This document shows, piece after piece, positions 24,033 through 32,841 of a stretch of 59,718 bases of DNA (positions are counted from its first letter, which is position 1; every line of letters starts with the position of its first letter). Source of the DNA: UBA8190 sp003453695 (lineage in GTDB: Bacteria; Actinomycetota; Acidimicrobiia; Acidimicrobiales; UBA8190); assembly GCA_036796975.1 (NCBI GenBank), contig DAIRBY010000019.1, forward strand, positions 1-59,718. Reading direction: 5' to 3'. Below the pieces are notes generated by a model, which was given only the letters and a program-made list of their open reading frames with translations, was not told the DNA's origin and did not search any database. The position numbers and the translations under genes are program-made.

Positions 24033-25199
24033 TCATCTCTGGGCGACCACCTTGCGAAGCCGGGTCATGGACAACGCCAGGAGCCCGACGGCGAAGGCAG
24101 CCAGGACGCCGAGCTTGGGCGCGATCGAGGCCAGCGTGCCACCTCGCGACAGGAGGTCCGTCCAGGCGTCGACCGCCCATGCCTGCGGCGTGAGGTGGCC
24201 GAGCTGGCGCATGACGCTGCTCTCGATCGAAAGCGGCCACATGCATCCGCCGAGCATGGCCAAGGCGATCCCCACCGGGGGCCCGATGGCACTGGCCTGC
24301 TCCGGCGTGCGGAACAGCGTCCCGGAGAGGACGCCGGCTCCGGCCCCGACGAGCGCCCACAGGAGCACGAGGGAAGTGGCGGCGACGGGGTTGCCCCACG
24401 AGACGCCGAAGACGACGGCACCGATGAGCACGATGAGGGCTGCCTGGCCGAGCGCCACGGTGAAGTAGGCGAGCGTTTCGCCCAACACGATGGTGGAACG
24501 GCGCACCGGCGCCGCCGCCATGCGCTCGTAGATCCCCAGCCGCCGGGTTTCGATGATCACCGCCCCGCTGGCCAGGGCGTTCAAGAAGACGAAGAGGACG
24601 AGCATGGTGGGCGCGGAGTAGCTGAAGCCCTGCGGCAAGGTCTGGGAGTTCGAGTCGACCACCCTGCTCACCACCCGTGACTGGGTGTTGGTCTGCTGGA
24701 GCGCCGCCGCCGTGCGCAGGTCGGCCTCGTAGGTCCCGAACGCCTGGGAGGAGGCGAACGAGGCGGCCTGCACGCGGGCGCCCACCTTCGCAACCACCGA
24801 ACCGACGGCCGCTGCTGCAGCCTGCTGGGTGGTGTTGGACCGGTCGGCGAAGATGGCCACGTCGACGGCCTGCCCCGACCGGAGGGCAGCGTCCATGCCG
24901 GCGGGGAGGACGACCGCAGTTGCCACCTCGCCCCGGGACACCGCCGTCGTGGCGGCGGAGATCGTGGCGTAGTGGCGTACGTCGAGGTCGCCGGCGCGCT
25001 GCATGGCCACGGTCAGGGACCGGCCCGCCGACCCGGCGCCCAGGTCGACGACACCGACGCGGATCGTGGAGAAGCCTCTTACCGTGGCGCCGATGATCAG
25101 GATGACGGCGATCGGCAGCACGATGAGGAAGAACAGGGCCCTGCGGTCCTTGGTGACCCGCAGCAGCGAGGTCCGTGCCACGGCCAGCGTGCCTCTCAT
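24033..25199 (-). CDS. ABC-2 type permease (YhgE/NatB-like topology)
   Basis: 388 residues from ATG at 25199, overlapping the preceding permease stop by four bases (ATGA). One N-terminal helix (ALFFLIVLPIAVILIIGATV) is followed by a large external region of about 150 residues and then five helices (YSAPTMLVLFVFLNALASGAVIIE onward). The ABC-2 loop ETRRLGIYERMAAAPVRRSTIVLGE is present. With the adjacent paralogue (25196-26365) and ATPase (26368-27354) it forms a heterodimeric exporter. Cargo unknown; related systems export antibiotics, lipids or sodium. Confidence 0.88.
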   Translation of the reverse strand: MRGTLAVARTSLLRVTKDRRALFFLIVLPIAVILIIGATVRGFSTIRVGVVDLGAGSAGRSLTVAMQRAGDLDVRHYATISAATTAVSRGEVATAVVLPAGMDAALRSGQAVDVAIFADRSNTTQQAAAAAVGSVVAKVGARVQAASFASSQAFGTYEADLRTAAALQQTNTQSRVVSRVVDSNSQTLPQGFSYSAPTMLVLFVFLNALASGAVIIETRRLGIYERMAAAPVRRSTIVLGETLAYFTVALGQAALIVLIGAVVFGVSWGNPVAATSLVLLWALVGAGAGVLSGTLFRTPEQASAIGPPVGIALAMLGGCMWPLSIESSVMRQLGHLTPQAWAVDAWTDLLSRGGTLASIAPKLGVLAAFAVGLLALSMTRLRKVVAQR

Positions 25200-26365
25200 G
25201 CCGTGACCGCCCGACGGGACAGGCCGGCCGCCGCCATACCGACGACGGCGCTGAAGGCCAGGATGGCGGCCACCGGGACCAACGCCGTGTGCAGCCCGCC
25301 CCCCCGTGTGGACAGGTCGGTGAAGGCGCGCAGCGCCCACCCGTTGGGCGTGAGCAGGGCCAGGCGGCGAAGCAGGTCCGGCTCCGCCGACACGAAGACG
25401 AAGTTCCCGCCCAGCAGGGCCAGCCCGAACACGACGGCCGAGGCGATGCCCTCGGCCTGACGCTGGGACCGGGCCAGGCCGATGACCAGTGCCGTCAGGC
25501 ACACAACGGAGATGACCAGCGCCATGCACACCGCCGCCACCGCCACCGGGCTCCCCCAATAGGCGCCGAACACGGCCGTCGTGACCACGGCCACCACCCC
25601 GAGGCTGGCCACCCCGAAGACGAAGGCCGACAGCGCCTTCCCAGCCAGGATCTCGAGGGGCTGGATCGGCGCGGCGCGCATCCGTTCGATCATCCCTTGG
25701 CCACGGTCGACGAAGAAGCTCCGCGCCGTGAAGGAGATCACGAAGAGCAGGAAGAAGATGCCCATGGCCGGGCTGTAGTAACTGACCGGCTTGAGCTCCC
25801 GGGACCCAGCAGGACGCTGGGCGAGCTGTACCGGGACCGTGAGCTTGGCGGCCGCTTGCTCGAGGGCGGCGACGCGGTCGGCGGGGGCGCCCGACGACAC
25901 CGCGGTGGCGAGGCTCAGCCGGTCGGCATTCAGCTGGGCGGTGAAGGACGAGACGATCGATGTCGTGACGCTGCCGGCCAGGGTGTTGTTGACGCTCGTG
26001 AAGGTGAGGATGGACTCGGGCTTCGCCGCGGACAGCGAAGCCGAGAAGCCGGCAGGGATGACGACGGCCGCCTGGACCCTCCGGGCCTTGACGTCGGCTG
26101 CGGCGGACGCCTCGTCGGCGACGGGCCTGGTCGTGACGATGTTGCGCAGTCCCGGCTCGTGCAGGATCCGCTCCAGTTGGGCGGCGATCGGCCCGTGGTC
26201 GGCGTTCACCACGCCGAGGGTGAAGTGGAAGGTGGTGGTGGTGCCGAAGGCCAGGCTCATCACTGCGGCGATGACGAGCGGGGCGACGACCCCGATGACG
26301 ATGGCCGAGCGGTCGCGCAGGCGCTGACGCAGGTCCTTCCCGGCGATGAGGAAGGCCGGCCGCAC
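25196..26365 (-). CDS. ABC-2 type permease, paralogue of the next gene
   Basis: 389 residues from GTG at 26365, 2 nt after the ATPase stop. Same architecture as the protein at 24033-25199: N-terminal helix (IVIGVVAPLVIAAVMSLAF), large external domain, then five helices, with the cytosolic loop RGQGMIERMRAAPIQPLEILAGK. The two permeases are similar in length and plan but clearly diverged, pointing to an obligate heterodimer. Second gene of the operon ATPase-permease-permease. Confidence 0.88.
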   Translation of the reverse strand: MRPAFLIAGKDLRQRLRDRSAIVIGVVAPLVIAAVMSLAFGTTTTFHFTLGVVNADHGPIAAQLERILHEPGLRNIVTTRPVADEASAAADVKARRVQAAVVIPAGFSASLSAAKPESILTFTSVNNTLAGSVTTSIVSSFTAQLNADRLSLATAVSSGAPADRVAALEQAAAKLTVPVQLAQRPAGSRELKPVSYYSPAMGIFFLLFVISFTARSFFVDRGQGMIERMRAAPIQPLEILAGKALSAFVFGVASLGVVAVVTTAVFGAYWGSPVAVAAVCMALVISVVCLTALVIGLARSQRQAEGIASAVVFGLALLGGNFVFVSAEPDLLRRLALLTPNGWALRAFTDLSTRGGGLHTALVPVAAILAFSAVVGMAAAGLSRRAVTA

Positions 26366-26367
26366 GG

Positions 26368-27354
26368 CTACTCCCGCAGGGCGGTGCCGGTCAGGTTGAG
26401 GAACACCGACTCCAGGTCCGCCTCGGAGACCTCGACGCTCGTGAGGGTGGCCCCGGAGCGCTCGGCGGCCTCGACGAGGTCGGGCAGGACGCTGCGGCCG
26501 TCTGCAGCCACCACGTGGACACGGTCGGCGGCGGCGGCTGCCGACTCCACCCCGGTGACGCCGCGCATGCTGGCCGCCAGAGCCTGAAGGTCACCCGATG
26601 CCACCAGATCGATGCGGTCCTTCTCGCCCAGCCGCGAGACGAGCTGGCGCTTCGTCCCCTCTGCGATGAGCCGGCCACGGTCGATGATCCCGACCCGGTC
26701 GCAGACCCGGTCGGCCTCCTCCATGTAGTGGGTCGTGTAGACGACCGCCATGCCGCTGTCGCCGAGGGCCTGGACCCGTTCGAGGATGGCGTGGCGGCTC
26801 TGGGGGTCGACGCCGACGGTCGGTTCGTCGAGTACCAGCAGCTTCGGATGATGGAGGAGCCCGGCGGCGATGTTGAGCCGTCGCTTCATGCCCCCCGAGT
26901 AGGCCTCGACCCGGTCCTTGTCCCGGTCCGACAGCCCCGTGAGCTCCAGGGCCTCGGCGATGCGCTCGTCGAGCAGCCCGGCGCGAAGGCCGTACAGACG
27001 GCCGAGGAAGGCCAGGTTCTCCCGGGCGGTGAGATCCGGGTACAGGGCGATGTCCTGGGGGACATAACCGACCAAGGCCCGCACCGACAGCTCGGCCAGC
27101 GGGCGTCCGCCGATGGTCACCACACCGGCGTCGGCGTCGAGCAGCCCGCACACCATCTTGATCGTCGTCGTCTTCCCGGCGCCGTTGGGGCCGAGGAGCC
27201 CGTAGATCTCACCCGCGTCCACCTGGAAGCCGATCCCGTCGACGGCGGTGCGCTGGGCGAACCGCTTCACGAGCCCGGCACAGGACAGGACGGGCCCGGT
27301 CGGTTCCGGCGCCACGGCTGTCCTGGGCGCCGCCGCCAACTTGGCAACCGTCAT
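26368..27354 (-). CDS. ABC transporter ATPase (exporter, DrrA/NatA type)
   Basis: 328 residues. Walker A GPNGAGKTT (55-63), Q-loop VGYVPQDIALYPDL, signature YSGGMKRRLNIAAG, Walker B LLVLDEPTVGVDPQSR, switch TTHYMEEADRVCDRVGIIDRG. The C-terminal 80 residues match the DrrA accessory region (LESVFLNLTGTALRE). First gene of a three-gene operon with two ABC-2 permeases. A 20-residue Ala/Pro N-terminus precedes the core. Regulation is not evident. Confidence 0.9.
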   Translation of the reverse strand: MTVAKLAAAPRTAVAPEPTGPVLSCAGLVKRFAQRTAVDGIGFQVDAGEIYGLLGPNGAGKTTTIKMVCGLLDADAGVVTIGGRPLAELSVRALVGYVPQDIALYPDLTARENLAFLGRLYGLRAGLLDERIAEALELTGLSDRDKDRVEAYSGGMKRRLNIAAGLLHHPKLLVLDEPTVGVDPQSRHAILERVQALGDSGMAVVYTTHYMEEADRVCDRVGIIDRGRLIAEGTKRQLVSRLGEKDRIDLVASGDLQALAASMRGVTGVESAAAAADRVHVVAADGRSVLPDLVEAAERSGATLTSVEVSEADLESVFLNLTGTALRE

Positions 27355-27487
27355 GTCCTCAATCCTCGGGGGAGGCGTGTGCTCCGGCCAGGGCCGAAGG
27401 ACTCGGGGAATCTCACCCCTGCCCTGTCGGGCGCCGAGCGGGAGCCACCGGGCGGATGTCGAGGGACGGTGCGCCGACGACGGCGGA

Positions 27488-27931
27488 CTACCACCAGGGC
27501 CCGTAGTGCCGTCGCCACCCCCAGCCCCGCCGCGTCACCCGCCAGATGAGGAAGAAGACCACGGCGAAGAGGAACCAGGGGAAGTGGTAGGGCCACACCG
27601 GCACGCTGACCGCCACGGCGAAGAGGAACACGGCGATGAGCAGCAGCCCGACGTGCCCGCGGCGGCGGCGCATCTCCCCCGGCTGGGTTCCGGCGGGGGT
27701 CATGGCCGGCAGGTCGGCGAGGAGCACGGCCAGGTCGCTGCGCGTCTTGGCGGCCATGGCCTTCTGCATCCGCTCGTCGAACTCGGCTTGGTCGAGCCGG
27801 CCTTCGCCGAAGTGCTTGGCCAGGATGTCGGCCACTTCGGCGCGCTCGGAGTCGGAGACGCGCATGTCGGGGCCGGGGACGTTGTAGCGACGCCCGCCCG
27901 GCCATCCCGTCCATGGGGGAATGGTGCTCAT
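27488..27931 (-). CDS. DUF1707 (SHOCT-like) membrane protein
   Basis: 147 residues from ATG at 27931, overlapping the pspC stop (ATGA). The N-terminal half is the DUF1707 domain (MRVSDSERAEVADILAKHFGEGRLDQAEFDERMQKAMAA carries its consensus). After MRRRRG come two close hydrophobic helices (VGLLLIAVFLFAVAVSVPVW and FPWFLFAVVFFLIWRV) and a Trp/Arg tail (GWGWRRHYGPWW). The role is unknown in the family. Coupling to PspC and the divergent PspC-domain kinase suggests an envelope-stress module. Confidence 0.85.
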   Translation of the reverse strand: MSTIPPWTGWPGGRRYNVPGPDMRVSDSERAEVADILAKHFGEGRLDQAEFDERMQKAMAAKTRSDLAVLLADLPAMTPAGTQPGEMRRRRGHVGLLLIAVFLFAVAVSVPVWPYHFPWFLFAVVFFLIWRVTRRGWGWRRHYGPWW

Positions 27932-28185
27932 CGGTGGGTCGCCAGCCACTGCTCCAGGGCGGAGGTGGGGGCTCCCTCGCTCGGCATGAGCAGCCAGCCG
28001 GCGAGATAGGCGGGGATGCCGATGCCGCCCACCAGGGTGAGGACGACGAAAGCGATGCGGACGATGGTCACGTCCACACCCAGATAGTCGGCGATGCCGG
28101 CGGCGACCCCGGCGAGGATGCGTCCCCCGCGCGGCCGCCGGAGCACCGTCGTGGGTGTGTCGTTCGGCTCTGGATAGCTGATCAT
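27928..28185 (-). CDS. PspC-domain small membrane protein
   Basis: 85 residues. PspC domain pattern: RRPRGGRILAGVAAGIADYLGVDVTIVRIAFVVLTL carries the conserved R-x-L-x-G-V-x-x-G and the helix after it, followed by GGIGIPAYLAGWLLMP. PspC proteins sense or stabilise the membrane under stress. It is translationally coupled to the DUF1707 gene and faces the PspC-domain histidine kinase gene across about 140-390 nt, depending on where that gene really starts. Confidence 0.87.
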   Translation of the reverse strand: MISYPEPNDTPTTVLRRPRGGRILAGVAAGIADYLGVDVTIVRIAFVVLTLVGGIGIPAYLAGWLLMPSEGAPTSALEQWLATHR

Positions 28186-28579
28186 GTCGTCATCGTCACC
28201 CCGCCGACGCTCGAGCCACCATCGGTGACCACCCTGATTCCACCCTGAGCAGGCCTCGGCCGAGCCGGTGTCGAGGTAGGGACGGGCCCTGATGCCGGGG
28301 TCCGACGGCGGGCGCGATCATTGACGGATAGAACCGTCCACCAGGCCAGAGCCACCGCAGGCGCCGCCCGAGCCCGACCAGGAGCCCGGGCGCGACCAGG
28401 GGGCCGAGCCCGGGCGCCCCCCGTGGGAGCCCTACGCGTCGGCCGCCTACCAGTACTGGTCGCAACGACGCCACCGGGGCTACGACTACGGATACCGCTG
28501 GACCGGTCCCTTCCCCCACCGGCACTGGGGCGGACGACGCCGGCGCGGCGGCCCCCCTCGCCGGAGCCGTGACGACCGG
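28186..28579 (+). other. Divergent region; its 3' two thirds look like uncounted N-terminal coding sequence of the kinase
   Basis: Bases 28186-28320 separate two divergent operons and should hold their promoters; I see no confident boxes. From 28328 to 28579 the kinase frame is open and encodes a plausible Pro-rich then aromatic/basic segment (PPWEPYASAAYQYWSQRRH, then RGYDYGYRW and PPRRSRDDR) that joins the usual R-x-x-D-R start of a PspC domain. Yet the frame has a TGA at 28322-28324 and no ATG, GTG or TTG before 28580. Confidence 0.6.
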
Positions 28580-29755
28580 ATGCTGGGCGGGGTGGCCGGG
28601 GGTGTGGCCCGCTGGATGGGGATGGATCCCACCCTGGTTCGGTTGGGCTTCGTGCTGGCCGCCATCTTCAGCGGCTTCGGTATCGCCGTCTACATCGTCA
28701 TGTGGCTGATCCTCCCCGCCGACGGCGACACCGAGAGCATCGCCAGTCGGGCCGTCCACGACTGGCGCGGCATCGTGCTGGCCCTGTCGCTCGTCCCTCT
28801 CGTCGTGCTCACCGTCGCCCTCGGCACGGCGCTCGGCATCGGCTGGGTGAGCGGTCTGGCCGTGCCGGTGGGCATCGGCGCGGGCGGGGCCATCCTCTTG
28901 TGGCGCAACGTCGGGAGCGACGAGCGCAGGTTGGTGGCGCCCCTCGTGCGCCCGCTCGACCGGCTCGGGCTCACCGGGCGCGGGTCATGGCGGACCCTGG
29001 TGGTGCGCGCCCTCATCGGCATGGTGCTGGTGGGCGGCGGCGCCTATCTGCTCAGCTCGAACCACGCCACGCTGCGCCCCCTCGAGGGCGTGGGCCTGGT
29101 CGTGGCCGGAGCCGTGGTGGTGTTCGGGCCCTGGTGGCTGCGAGTGGCGCGCGACCTGGTGGACGAGCGCCAAGGACGGGCGCTGGCCGAAGAGCGCGCC
29201 GACATGGCCGCCCGGCTCCACGACTCGGTGCTGCAGACGCTGGCGCTCATCCAACGGCGGTCCGACCAACCCGGTCAGGTGGTGAAGCTGGCCCGGGCCC
29301 AAGAGCGCGAGCTGCGGTCTTGGCTCTTCGACGGCCGGGCGCCGGGCGGGGCCGAAGACGACGACGTGATGTTGTCCCAAGCTGTGCACCGCATCGAGCG
29401 CGAGGTCGAGGACCTGCACGAGGTGGCGGTGGAGGCCGTGGTGGTGGGCGACTGCGGGCTCGACGACGAGCTGCGCTCGTTGGTGGCCGCCGGCCGCGAG
29501 GCCACGGTGAACGCAGCCAAGTGGTCGGGCGCCCCGGTGGTGTCGCTGTTCGTCGAGGTGGAACCGGATGAGGTGTCGATGTTCGTACGGGACAAAGGGG
29601 CGGGTTTCGACCTCGAGAACGTGGGGTCGGACCGGCGCGGCGTGGCCCAGTCGATCCTGGCCCGCGTGGAGCGCCACGGTGGGAAGGCCGAGGTGCGCAC
29701 CGCTCCCGGAGAGGGCACCGAGGTGGGGCTGCACATGCCCCGCCGCAAGCGGTGA
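28580..29755 (+). CDS. PspC-domain sensor histidine kinase (HisKA_3 type)
   Basis: 391 residues counted from ATG at 28580, but the true N-terminus is probably about 80 codons further upstream. A PspC domain (MLGGVAGGVARWMGMDPTLVRLGF) leads to about five membrane helices (to residue 190). The dimerisation/phosphoacceptor helix is ARLHDSVLQTLALIQ with His214, and the ATPase domain has VAAGREATVNAAKWSGA (N box), VRDKGAGFD (G1) and an RRGVAQSI G2 region. It phosphorylates the LuxR regulator encoded next, whose GTG overlaps this stop (GTGA). PspC fusion suggests sensing of membrane stress. Divergent from the pspC-DUF1707 pair, the likely target. Confidence 0.87.
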   Translation: MLGGVAGGVARWMGMDPTLVRLGFVLAAIFSGFGIAVYIVMWLILPADGDTESIASRAVHDWRGIVLALSLVPLVVLTVALGTALGIGWVSGLAVPVGIGAGGAILLWRNVGSDERRLVAPLVRPLDRLGLTGRGSWRTLVVRALIGMVLVGGGAYLLSSNHATLRPLEGVGLVVAGAVVVFGPWWLRVARDLVDERQGRALAEERADMAARLHDSVLQTLALIQRRSDQPGQVVKLARAQERELRSWLFDGRAPGGAEDDDVMLSQAVHRIEREVEDLHEVAVEAVVVGDCGLDDELRSLVAAGREATVNAAKWSGAPVVSLFVEVEPDEVSMFVRDKGAGFDLENVGSDRRGVAQSILARVERHGGKAEVRTAPGEGTEVGLHMPRRKR

Positions 29756-30405
29756 GCAGGCCCCGGGTCTTCCTCGTCGACGACCACGGGTTGTTCCGGG
29801 CCGGGGTGCGGGCCGAGCTGGGTGACGCCGTGGAGGTGGTTGGTGAGGCCGACGACGTCGAGCCGGCCGTCGAGCTCATCTCCGAGCGCCAGCCCGACGT
29901 GGTGCTCCTCGACGTGCACCTCCCCGGTGGCGGGGGACAGCGGGTGGTGGAAGCGGTGCGCGAAGCCCACCCGCACGTCCGCTTTCTCGCCTTGTCGGTG
30001 TCGGACGCTCCCGAGGACGTGATCACCGTGATCCGCGCCGGGGCACGCGGTTATGTGACCAAGACCATCTCGGGGCCCGAGTTGGTCGACGCCGTGATCC
30101 GGGTGGCGGCGGGCGACGCCGTCTTCTCTCCCCGCCTGGCCGGCTTCGTCCTCGACGCCTTCGCCGCCGAGCCGGGCCTGGTCGGCGCTCCTCCCAGCTT
30201 CGACCCCGAGCTGGACCAGCTCACCCAGCGCGAACGCGAGGTGCTGCGCCTCATCGCCCGGGGCTATGCCTACAAGGAGGTGGCGTCCGAGCTCTCCATC
30301 TCGGTGAAGACGGTGGAGAGCCACGTGTCGGCCGTGCTGCGCAAGCTGCAGCTCTCGAGCCGGCACCAGCTGACCCGCTGGGCATCGGAGCGCCGGCTCT
30401 TGTAG
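29752..30405 (+). CDS. LuxR/NarL-family response regulator
   Basis: 217 residues from GTG at 29752 (GTGA overlap with the kinase). Receiver domain: acidic pair in FLVDDHG (Asp10, Asp11), phosphoacceptor Asp54 in VVLLDVHLPG, Ser/Thr and Lys in LALSVSDA and YVTKTIS. C-terminal helix-turn-helix: LTQREREVLRLIARGYAYKEVA, SELSISVKTVESHVSAVLRKL. Partner of the PspC-domain kinase upstream. Targets likely include the divergent pspC operon, by analogy with other actinobacterial PspC-kinase pairs (inference). The gene ends 22 nt before the convergent protease stop. Confidence 0.92.
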   Translation: MSRPRVFLVDDHGLFRAGVRAELGDAVEVVGEADDVEPAVELISERQPDVVLLDVHLPGGGGQRVVEAVREAHPHVRFLALSVSDAPEDVITVIRAGARGYVTKTISGPELVDAVIRVAAGDAVFSPRLAGFVLDAFAAEPGLVGAPPSFDPELDQLTQREREVLRLIARGYAYKEVASELSISVKTVESHVSAVLRKLQLSSRHQLTRWASERRLL

Positions 30406-30427
30406 GGCGGCGCCCAACACGGTGCCG

Positions 30428-32677
30428 TCACCGGGCTATGGCGTTCACCTCGGTCGACTTCGCCCCGGTGCCGACGACGTTCACGGCCGCCACCATGTAG
30501 TAGTAGCGGTAGCCGTGCCGGGTGTTGCTGTCGTGGTAGGTGCAGCTCGACGACGTGCAGTTCACCAAGCCGACCGACACGTAGGCCCTCTCCGACCCGC
30601 TCCTCGTGCTCCGGTACAGGGTGTAGGAGGTGATGGGCGAGCCACCGTTGCTGGCCGGCGCGTTCCACGACACGTCCGTGCCCCGTGAGGTGTCCTCCCG
30701 GGCCGAGGGGTTCTGCGGGGCGCTCGGCACGGTGGCGGTGGCCGTGGGCGTCACGGTGTTCGAAGGCGACGAGGACGGCCCGGTGCCGTCGGCGTTGGTG
30801 GCTGTCACCGTGAACGTGTAGCTGTCACCGTTGGTGAGCCCGCTCACGGTGACGGGACTGGACGCGCCATAGGCCACCTGCCCCCCGTTGGACCCTGTGG
30901 TGTCGTCGGCCGTCACCGCGTAGGAGGTGATGGTCGAGCCGCCGTTGTTGGGTGCGGTGAAGCTCACCGTGGCCTGGGCGTTGCCGGCCTGGGCGCTCAC
31001 CCCGCTCGGGGCGCCGGGGACCGTCGACGGCACCACCGGGCTCGAGGGTGCCGACGCCGGACCGGTGCCGGCGCTGTTGGTGGCGGTCACCGTGAACGTG
31101 TAGCTGTCGCCGTTGGTGAGCCCGGTGACGGGGATGCCGCTCGACGGGCCGGAGGCGCTCTGGCCTCCCCGTCCGGCGTTGGTGCTGTCGGCGGCTGTCA
31201 CCGTGTAGGAGCTGATGGCGGGCTTCCCGGTGTTGTCCGGCGGGGTGAAGCTCACCGTGGCCTGGGCGTTGCCCGCCTGGGCGCTCACGCCGGTGGGGGC
31301 GCCCGGCAGGTTCGGGTTGGGCGGAGTCGCCGTGAAGGCGCCCAGCCCGTTGGGCGTCCCGAGACCGGTGGGCCCGTTGTAGCCGTTCAAGAGGGAATAG
31401 GCGGCGTTGCACAGGTAGGAGCCGCAGCTTCCGTTCGACCCCGACGTCACCCGGTTGAGCTCGGCGGTGTGGCTGTAGAGCGACGCAGCTGACCCCGAGG
31501 TGCCACCGGCCGGGTTCTGCGCCAGCCCGAAGAACGAGCTCACGATGGGACTGGCCACGCTGGTGCCTCCGTAGACGTACCAGGTCCCACCTCCGTAGGA
31601 GTCGTACACCCACACCCCGGTGCTGGGGTTGGCGACGGCAGAGGTGTCGGCCACGGTGCGGTCGGCGCAGCCGCTGTCGGTCTGCCAGCTGGGCTTGGCC
31701 TCGTAGGCACTGCAGCCCGATCCGGCGCCGCTCCACACCGTCTCGGTGGCGTTGCGCGTGCCGGTGTCGGTGGCCTGGTTGAGGGACGTGCCGCCGGCGT
31801 CGGTGACCGTGGGCGAGGCGGCGGGGAAGCTCACCCCGTAGCCGTTGTCGCCCGAGGCGGCCACCACGGCCACGCCCGGGTGGTCGTAGTAGGAGGTGGA
31901 GTCGGAGACCTCAGTCGGGTACTCGGAACCGCCGTAGCTGTTGGAGACGGCGTTGGCGCCCAGGCTGACGGCCTCGTTCACCGCCGTGCCCAGGTCGGAG
32001 AAGTTGGCGCTCCGGGCTTCGACGAGAAGGATGTGGCAGTTGGGGCAGATGGCGCTCACCATGTCGAGGTCGAGCGAGATCTCGTCGCCCCAGCTGGTGC
32101 TCCCCGACGGGTAGTTGGTCCCCCCGAACTCGTCGACCTTCTTGAAGCAACCGTTGGATGTGGTGCACGTCGGCAGACCGAAGAACGACCGGTAGGACGA
32201 CAGGTCGGACGCGGCGTTGGGGTCGTCATAGGCGTCCACGATGGCGACCGTCTGGCCGGTGCCCGCAGAGGTCGGGTTGGGCGGGGTCGTCGTGGTGCCC
32301 ACGAACCACGGGACGTTGTAGGCGGACTCGAGATAGGCCGGGTCGTAGGCGCCGTTGTTGCCCACGGAGGCAGCCGTCCCGGCGTCGTTGCGCGAGGGCC
32401 TTTCGCTGCGCGCCGCCGCGTCGGTGCGTACCCGGGCGAAGCATCGGGCCGTGCCGGCCGACACGGCGTACGAACACACGTTCACGTCGGTGTTGCCGTC
32501 GGGCCCGTGGTGCACCACGTATGCCGGAGGGGGATTGGGCGGGGTCGCCCCGGCGGTGCCCGCCGCTGCCGTGAGCAGTGTCAGCGCACCGGCTCCGGTC
32601 GTCGCCGCCGCGACCAAGCGGGCCAGCCGTGTCCGGCGGGCCGAGCCGCCGCTCGATGGATGGGTGCCTGTCCCCAT
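30428..32677 (-). CDS. Secreted sedolisin-family (S53) serine-carboxyl protease with three FN3 domains
   Basis: 749 residues. Signal peptide (LVAAATTGAGALTLLTAAAGTAGA), then only about 90 residues before the catalytic domain (about 110-450). Catalytic residues of S53 are visible: Glu199 and Asp203 in WGDEISLDLDMVSAICP, oxyanion Asp277 in AASGDNGYG and the nucleophile Ser373 in YGGTSVASPIV. Three fibronectin type III domains follow (about 455-545, 548-640, 655-745); the first two are close copies (GVSAQAGNAQATVSFT in both). The N-terminal part is much shorter than the usual pro-kumamolisin propeptide. It is an extracellular protease, probably acid-active and substrate- or wall-bound through FN3. 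Several Cys pairs (CTTSNGC, CPNC) suggest disulfides. Confidence 0.85.
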   Translation of the reverse strand: MGTGTHPSSGGSARRTRLARLVAAATTGAGALTLLTAAAGTAGATPPNPPPAYVVHHGPDGNTDVNVCSYAVSAGTARCFARVRTDAAARSERPSRNDAGTAASVGNNGAYDPAYLESAYNVPWFVGTTTTPPNPTSAGTGQTVAIVDAYDDPNAASDLSSYRSFFGLPTCTTSNGCFKKVDEFGGTNYPSGSTSWGDEISLDLDMVSAICPNCHILLVEARSANFSDLGTAVNEAVSLGANAVSNSYGGSEYPTEVSDSTSYYDHPGVAVVAASGDNGYGVSFPAASPTVTDAGGTSLNQATDTGTRNATETVWSGAGSGCSAYEAKPSWQTDSGCADRTVADTSAVANPSTGVWVYDSYGGGTWYVYGGTSVASPIVSSFFGLAQNPAGGTSGSAASLYSHTAELNRVTSGSNGSCGSYLCNAAYSLLNGYNGPTGLGTPNGLGAFTATPPNPNLPGAPTGVSAQAGNAQATVSFTPPDNTGKPAISSYTVTAADSTNAGRGGQSASGPSSGIPVTGLTNGDSYTFTVTATNSAGTGPASAPSSPVVPSTVPGAPSGVSAQAGNAQATVSFTAPNNGGSTITSYAVTADDTTGSNGGQVAYGASSPVTVSGLTNGDSYTFTVTATNADGTGPSSSPSNTVTPTATATVPSAPQNPSAREDTSRGTDVSWNAPASNGGSPITSYTLYRSTRSGSERAYVSVGLVNCTSSSCTYHDSNTRHGYRYYYMVAAVNVVGTGAKSTEVNAIAR
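30740..31315 (-). repeat. Two near-identical FN3 modules
   Basis: Within the protease gene, both modules encode PGAP(T/S)GVSAQAGNAQATV and GLTNGDSYTFTVTATN, separated by roughly 280 bp. The high local identity points to a recent internal duplication of the FN3 unit; the third FN3 (further 3') is more diverged. Confidence 0.7.
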
Positions 32678-32841
32678 GGATGGCCGCCTCTCTTCCCTGG
32701 GTCCACGAAACCGTGGCCTCGTCCGCCGTCGGTGGGCGCAGGCAAGGTAGGTCCCGGGCTGGGGGCGGTCCTAGGGCCGAGAGTCCCTAATTTGGCCAGG
32801 ACGAATGAGAGTCCTATGATGGAACTCATGCGAGGAGCAGG

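Noticed and set aside
28321..28572. Small gene starting at TTG 28321
   Set aside because: Its product is an Ala/Arg/Pro string without features, and the overlapping kinase frame encodes a better protein. It may only supply the true start codon of the kinase if an indel is present.
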